Source of the DNA: Ichthyophis bannanicus
Taxonomy: Eukaryota > Chordata > Amphibia > Gymnophiona > Ichthyophiidae
Assembly: GCA_033557465.1 (NCBI GenBank)
Contig: CM066039.1
Location: forward strand, 399,857,440-399,921,439
Direction of reading: 5' to 3'
DNA: 64,000 nucleotides
Shown here: piece after piece, positions 59,718 to 64,000 of the stretch
How positions within the stretch are numbered: position 1 is the first letter of the stretch
Layout of the letters: each line of letters begins with the position of its first letter
Notes under the pieces: generated by a model
Told to the model about the DNA's origin: nothing
The model's database searches: none
Seen by the model: only the letters and a program-made list of their open reading frames with translations
Translations under genes and position numbers: made by a program

Positions 59718-60658
59718 AGGCGACAAAGAGTACAAGTAAATGGAGCTCACTCTGAGGAGAAGGATGTTACCAGTGGTGTGCCCCAGGGATCTGTCCTTGG
59801 TCCGATTCTTTTTAACATCTTTGTTAGTGATATAGCAGAAGAGCTGTTGGGTAAGGTTTGCCTTTTTGCGGATGATACCAAAATCTGCAATAGACACCCA
59901 GGAAGGTGTAGATAACATGAGGAGGGATCTAGCTAAGCTTGAAGAATGGTCTAGAATTTGGCAGCTGGGATTTAATGTTAAAAAATGTAAGGTCATGCAT
60001 TTGGGCTGCAGCAATCCAAGGGAACAATACAGTATAGGAGGTGAAGTACTTTTGTCCACTAAAGAAGAGTGGGACCTAGGCTTGGTTGTGTCTGATGATC
60101 TTAAAGTAGCTAAACAGGTAGAAAAGGCGACAGCAAAAGCTAGAAGGATGCTTGGGTGCAGAAAAAAAGGAGGTGATAATGCCTCTGTATAAGTCTTTGG
60201 TGCGACCTCATTTGGAGTACAGTGTGCAATTCTGGAGACCGCACCTTCAAAAGGATGTGAACAGGATGGAGTTGGTGCAGAGGGTGGCTACTAAAATGAT
60301 TAGTGGGCTTCGTTATAAAGCATATGAGGACAGACTTAAGGATCTTAATATGTACACCTTAGAGGAAAGGCGGAATAGAGGTGATATGATTGAGATGTTT
60401 AAATACCTCCGTGGCATAAATGTTCAGGGAGAGAGCCTCTTTCAATTGAAAGCAAGTTCTGCTACGAGGGTACATGGGATGAGGGTGAAGGGAGATAGAT
60501 TCAGGAGTGATATGCGGAAATATTTCTTTACGGAAAGAGTAGTGGATCCATGGAATAGTCTCCCAGTGGAGGTGGTAGAGATGAGGACAGTAACTGAATT
60601 CAAAAAAGCATGGGACCAACACAGAAGATCTCTAAAGGTAAAAAAGAGACTGTTGTAG
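59718..60658 (+). pseudogene. CR1-type RT remainder and C-terminus
   Basis: Three overlapping frames on the plus strand: GVPQGSVLGPILFNIFVSDI and VCLFADDTKIC (FADD box) at 59740-59895; NMRRDLAKLEEWSRIWQLGF, KCKVMHLGCSNP and LGLVVSDDLKVAKQVEKAT to 60192; and MPLYKSLVRPHLEYSVQFW, LQRVATK-like, YEDRLKDLNMYTLEERRNRG and KYFFTERVVDPWNSLPVEVV to a stop at 60656-60658. Two frameshifts (near 59890 and 60170). Confidence 0.8.
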
Positions 60659-60725
60659 TTGTTGATATGGAAGGACAGACTAGATAGGCCATGTGGTCTT
60701 TTTTTGTCATCATGTTTCTATGTTT

Positions 60726-61725
60726 CTATTTTGGTCTATCACACTTCCCCCGTTAACCCAAATCTCTCACCTCTCAATGCTTGCCTATCTCATGTCTCCA
60801 ACTGGTTATCTACAAATCTCCTTCATCTTAACCCCTCCAAAACCTCCGCAATGTGGTTTACTTTTGGTAACTCTCGCCCTGCACTGTCCCCCATCCTCCT
60901 GGATACCTGAATCCCACTCGTATCATCCCTTCGCTATCTCAGTGTGATACTGGACCCCGACTTATCCTTCCATGATCTCACCTGTTGATCCCTTTTCTAC
61001 CTCCGTCAAATTCGTGTTGTTAGCACTTTACTTTCCCCATCTTCTCTTACCATTTTTCTTCTCTCTTTGGTGATCTCACAAGTTGACTATTGTAATATTA
61101 CCTTGGCTGGCCTCCCCCAATATCAGCTTTACCATCTTCAGATGATACAAAATGCTGCCGGCCGGATTTTCTCACACCTCCCATTATAGCCATATTACTC
61201 CTCACTTCATTCACCTACACTGGCTAACTGTCTCTTCCCACATCACCTATAAGCTTCTGATCCTGACCCACAAGGCATTCCATATTTACACTCCACAATA
61301 TCGTGCCGATTCCCTGCAGTTTCATTCCGTGCCCCGTAGTCTCTGATCTGTGCATGTTAATCGCTTGCATCTTCCCTCTCCAGCACGTGCACATCTAGAA
61401 CAGACCCGTAACTCAGCTTTCTTCTTCCTAGGATACTCTCTCTAGAACTCACTTCCCCCTGCCCTCCGTCAAGAATAGTCATATCCCAAATTCAAATCAC
61501 TTCTCAAGATGCACCTTTTCTGCTCTGCCTATGACCTTCCCTCTCCTGATCCCTGATAACTTTTTCTGTCCCTTTTCCTTCTCCTTTCCTTCCTTTCTCT
61601 GGTATGGTTGCTTGCTTTCTTGTCAACATTTGTAATTCCTTTCTATTTCTGGCTTTTGGCCACTGTGCGCTTTGCTATATTGTAAACCGCCCTGATGTTT
61701 CAAAGGTGCAGTAAATCATAAAGAA
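60726..61725 (+). pseudogene. decayed L2-like LINE
   Basis: The plus strand has CLSHVSNWLSTNLLHLNPSK and MWFTFGNSRPALSP, then out-of-frame relics of a YLGV block, a DYCNI block near 61086, LHWLTVSSHITYKLLILTHKA (61230-61290), and the tail GTAAACCGCCCTGATGTTTC ... GGTGCAGTAAATC ending near 61725. Many stops. Confidence 0.7.
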
Positions 61726-61729
61726 TAAA

Positions 61730-62445
61730 GTGATAGATGCATGGAATAGTCTCCCAGTGGAGGTGGTAGAGATCAGGACAGTATCTGAATTTAAAAAATT
61801 ATGGGACAAACACAGAGGATCTCAAAAGGAAAAAAGGGGACTATTGTAGTAGTTGATATGGAAGGGCAAACTAGATAGGCCATGTGGTCTTTTTTTGCCG
61901 TCATATTTCTATGTTTCTAAAAGGGAGAATAGTAAGGATTCTGGAATCCAATGGAATGCAGGATGTAAGGCAGCATGGATTTACCAAAGGCAGGTCTTGC
62001 AGACAAATCTGTTGATTTCTTTGACTGGGTGACCAAGGAATTGGACCGAGGGACAGCCCTTGATGTGGGGTACTTAGATTTCAGTAAAGCCTTTAACACT
62101 GTTACGCACAGGCGACTTATAAACCTCAGTGGCATAAATGCACAAGAGGAGAGCCTCTTCCAATTTAAAGCAAGCTCTGCTATTAGGGGACATAGGATAA
62201 GGGTAAAAGGGGATAGACTCAGGAGTAATATGAGGAAATATTTCTTTTTGGAAAGAGTGGTAGATTCATGGAATAGTCTCCCAGTGGAGTTAGTAGAAAC
62301 GAGGACAGTATCTGAATGCAAAAAAGCATGGGACAAACACAGAGGATCTCTAAAGGAAAAAAGGGACTATTGTAGTTGATAAGGAAGGGCAAACTAGATA
62401 GGTCATGTGGTCTTTTTCTGCCATCATGTTTCTAAGTTTCTATGT
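61730..62445 (+). repeat. two 3' fragments of the second CR1-type family
   Basis: Fragment 1 (61730-61919) reads WNSLPVEVVEIRTVSEF and the AGGCCATGTGGTC terminus. Fragment 2 (61920-62445) joins an RT segment (AVTKELDRGTALDVGYLDFSK near 62030) by an internal deletion at about 62127 to the C-terminal segment (SGINAQEESLFQFKASSA, KYFFLERVVDSWNSLP), with its own 3' end. Confidence 0.75.
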
Positions 62446-62900
62446 CAGTCAATTAGTAAAGAAAGTCTCTTTTAAACTATTTCATCTTAGACAAATTTAA
62501 TTTAGTCTATCTGCAGAGCACTTTAGAGTCTTAATACAGACTTTTACTTTGATGCAATTGGACTAGTGTAACAGTTTATATAAGGGTAAATTGGCAAAAC
62601 AGAAATTTAGGCTACAGCTCTTGCAAAACACTGCTGCTAGGCTTCTTTAAAACACATAAACATTATGACTCTAACTACACTAGCTGCCAGTACAGGCTAG
62701 GTCCTTCTTTAAATTATTTTTTGTTTATAAGATTTTAAATGGCCTTACCCTAAGACAATGAACCATTTTATACTAGTCTATAAGCAAATTTGGATGTTAT
62801 GCTCAGGAGAACATCTTATTTTAACTTTTCCAGAACTAAAGATGCCTAATATAGAAAAGTATTTGATAAATTGTTTTACTGCCAAGTAGTGCTAGAATGG
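62446..62900 (+). pseudogene. very old LINE relic
   Basis: Around 62600-62760 the plus strand reads a QLLQNTAARLL-type block followed by decayed LINE C-terminal sequence (FLFIRF near 62725). Too degraded to assign beyond L2/CR1 superfamily. Confidence 0.45.
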
Positions 62901-63199
62901 AATCGTATGGCTGTTGAAATTAAAACATATGTATTTGCATGTTATTTCACTGCTCTGTTCAGATTTTTATTTGAAAAATATCATCTGGAATTATACTGCA
63001 TGCTCCTTATTAGTATTTGGGGGGGGGGGGCATTTTTACTAATGTGCGCTGCCCCGGTATCAGACTCCGTGCTACCTGGGTACTCTCTGGGCAGGATGGA
63101 GGTGTTCCAACCAGCATTGCTAGCGCAGGTGTTAGAAGCCCATGCTACCAGTGCTCAGCACAGGTAACATGAGTGCAACTAACCTCAATGGATGACATT
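62901..63199. other. unassigned non-coding DNA
   Basis: A G10 run lies near 63020-63030. No gene or repeat signature is recognised. Confidence 0.4.
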
Positions 63200-63658
63200 A
63201 CTTGCTCCTGTGGGTGGTTTACTACTACTACTGATTAGTTGTATAGTGCTACAAGGTGAATACACAGGCACATGTAAAAGACAGCCCCTTCTCATCAGAG
63301 CTTACAATCTAGTTAAGACAGACAATACAATAGCAGCGGACAGGAATACATCTAGGGGTATGGTAAGGAAACACATAGAAAACTAAGCGGAGCGGGATTC
63401 AAAAGCAGCCTCGAAGAGGTGATTCTTCAGTCTGGATTTGAAATGGGCCAGAGATGAAACCTGATGTACAAACTCAGGTAGTTTATTCCAGGCATAAGGA
63501 GCAGCAAGGTGAAAGGATCGAAGTCTGGAGTTGGCAGTGGAAGAGAAGGGCGATCTGCCAGAAGAGCAGAGTTTACGAGGAGGGGTGTAGGGTAAGATAA
63601 CAGAAGGATAGCGAGGAGCAGCAGAATGAGTGCACTTATAGGTCAGTAGGAGAACAAA
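63200..63658 (-). repeat. LINE 3' fragment, minus strand
   Basis: Reading minus, 63655-63400 codes for an L2/CR1-like C-terminus: APRYPSVILPYTPPRKLC, LRSFHLAAPYAWNKLPEFVH and a FKSRLKNHLFEAA block. The untranslated part follows to about 63200, with GTAGTAGTAG repeats. Confidence 0.6.
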
Positions 63659-64000
63659 AGAACATAAGATATGCCATTCTGGGTCAGACCAAGGTCCATC
63701 AAGCCCAGTATCCTGTTTCTAATAGTGGCCAATCTAGGTCACAAGTACCTAGCAGTTTCCCCAAAGGACACAGGTTCCTCAATGCTTGTATTGGGGCAAG
63801 CAGTGGATTTCCTGGGTCCCGTTTAATAATGGACCTTTCCTCCAGGAACTTGTCTAAACCTTTTTTAAATCCAGCTACACTAACAGCTTTTACTACATCC
63901 TCCGGTATCGAATTCCAGAGTTTGATTACGCGTTGAGTGAAAAAATATTTTCTCTTATTAGTCTTAAATAGGTTATCCTGTAGCTTCATTGCATGCCCCC
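63659..64000 (-). repeat. CR1 LINE 3' end, running off the window
   Basis: Minus orientation: TGACCCAGAATGGC and GGCTTGATGGACC terminus, then the ORF2 C-terminus (63989-63699: [33 protein letters not shown]). The rest of the element lies beyond position 64000. Confidence 0.85.

Larger units (their letters stand above)
55150..60725 (+). mobile_element. second CR1-type LINE family, plus copy (multiply interrupted)
   Basis: Pieces: endonuclease (55158-55372), endonuclease C-terminal segment (56696-56800), linker and RT N-terminus (57240-58035), and RT remainder plus 3' end (59718-60725). Insertions: solo LTR F (55373-56691, TTAC duplication), a LINE tail and tRNA-derived SINE (about 56800-57237), and an ORF1-only L1-type element (58036-59699, 18-bp duplication). 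The 3' end reads AGGCCATGTGGTCTTTTT and a repeated ATGTTTCT unit, CR1-like. Related 3' fragments follow at 61730-62445. Confidence 0.8.

Noticed and set aside
1..64000. Host protein-coding exon, CRISPR array, rRNA or prokaryotic operon
   Set aside because: Both strands were read for familiar host domains, repeat-spacer arrays and rRNA segments. All long frames are explained by transposable elements.

Overview
This window is eukaryotic, and almost everything recognisable in it is transposable-element DNA; I find no host gene, rRNA gene, functional tRNA gene or CRISPR array. The mix of elements (CR1, L2-like, RTE/BovB-like and L1-type LINEs, a tRNA-headed SINE, DIRS tyrosine-recombinase retrotransposons, a Penelope-like inverted repeat, hAT and Tc1 DNA transposons, and large Ty3/Gypsy elements) suggests a large, repeat-rich vertebrate genome. 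The abundance of DIRS and CR1 makes an amphibian (for example a caecilian) or another large-genome vertebrate most likely. That is inference; no host marker gene is present.

Layout. 0-4.8 kb: DIRS relics on the minus strand and a Tc1 relic. 4.8-7.2 kb: LINE tails and unassigned DNA. 7.2-12.6 kb: an L2-like LINE split by a solo LTR (family D), then a long CR1 relic on the minus strand. 12.6-46 kb: a deep nest. The outer CR1 (12631-45960) was split by an RTE LINE (12957-43319). The RTE was split by an L2-like LINE, a hAT MITE and a 26-kb span occupied by Gypsy element B (17228-43132). Element B was split by solo LTR C, an L2 tail, a second CR1 (21870-32262; itself holding solo LTR E, an inverted CR1 and a full-length DIRS) and a nearly intact Gypsy element A (33004-39965). 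The outer CR1 also took a Penelope-like foldback element at 43531-44618. Most of these insertions have target duplications, and the interrupted sequence resumes on the far side. 46-64 kb: another CR1 with a long open RT frame, a second CR1-type LINE family on both strands, L2-like LINEs, solo LTR F, a SINE and an ORF1-only L1-type element.

Most unusual system. Six LTR copies of differing sequence (A, B, C, D, E, F) each carry a reading frame that starts in phase with the first codon (TGT) of the LTR and runs about 270-400 codons. It ends in a shared Met-x-hydrophobic-acidic ... Met-Asp/Glu-Cys tail and is followed by AATAAA. In element A the pol frame (RT-RNase H) runs without a stop through the polypurine tract into this LTR frame. 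Elements A and B have a SCAN-like capsid, zinc knuckle, protease, dUTPase, RT and RNase H, but no integrase that I can see, although all copies sit in clean 4-bp target duplications. Both also have candidate leader introns and a primer-binding site resembling the complement of tRNA-Ser.

Other notable items are the paired hammerhead-like motifs of the Penelope-like foldback, the ORF1-only L1 element with an 18-bp target duplication, and the DIRS element with its internal complementary region. All coordinates and mismatch counts were made by eye.
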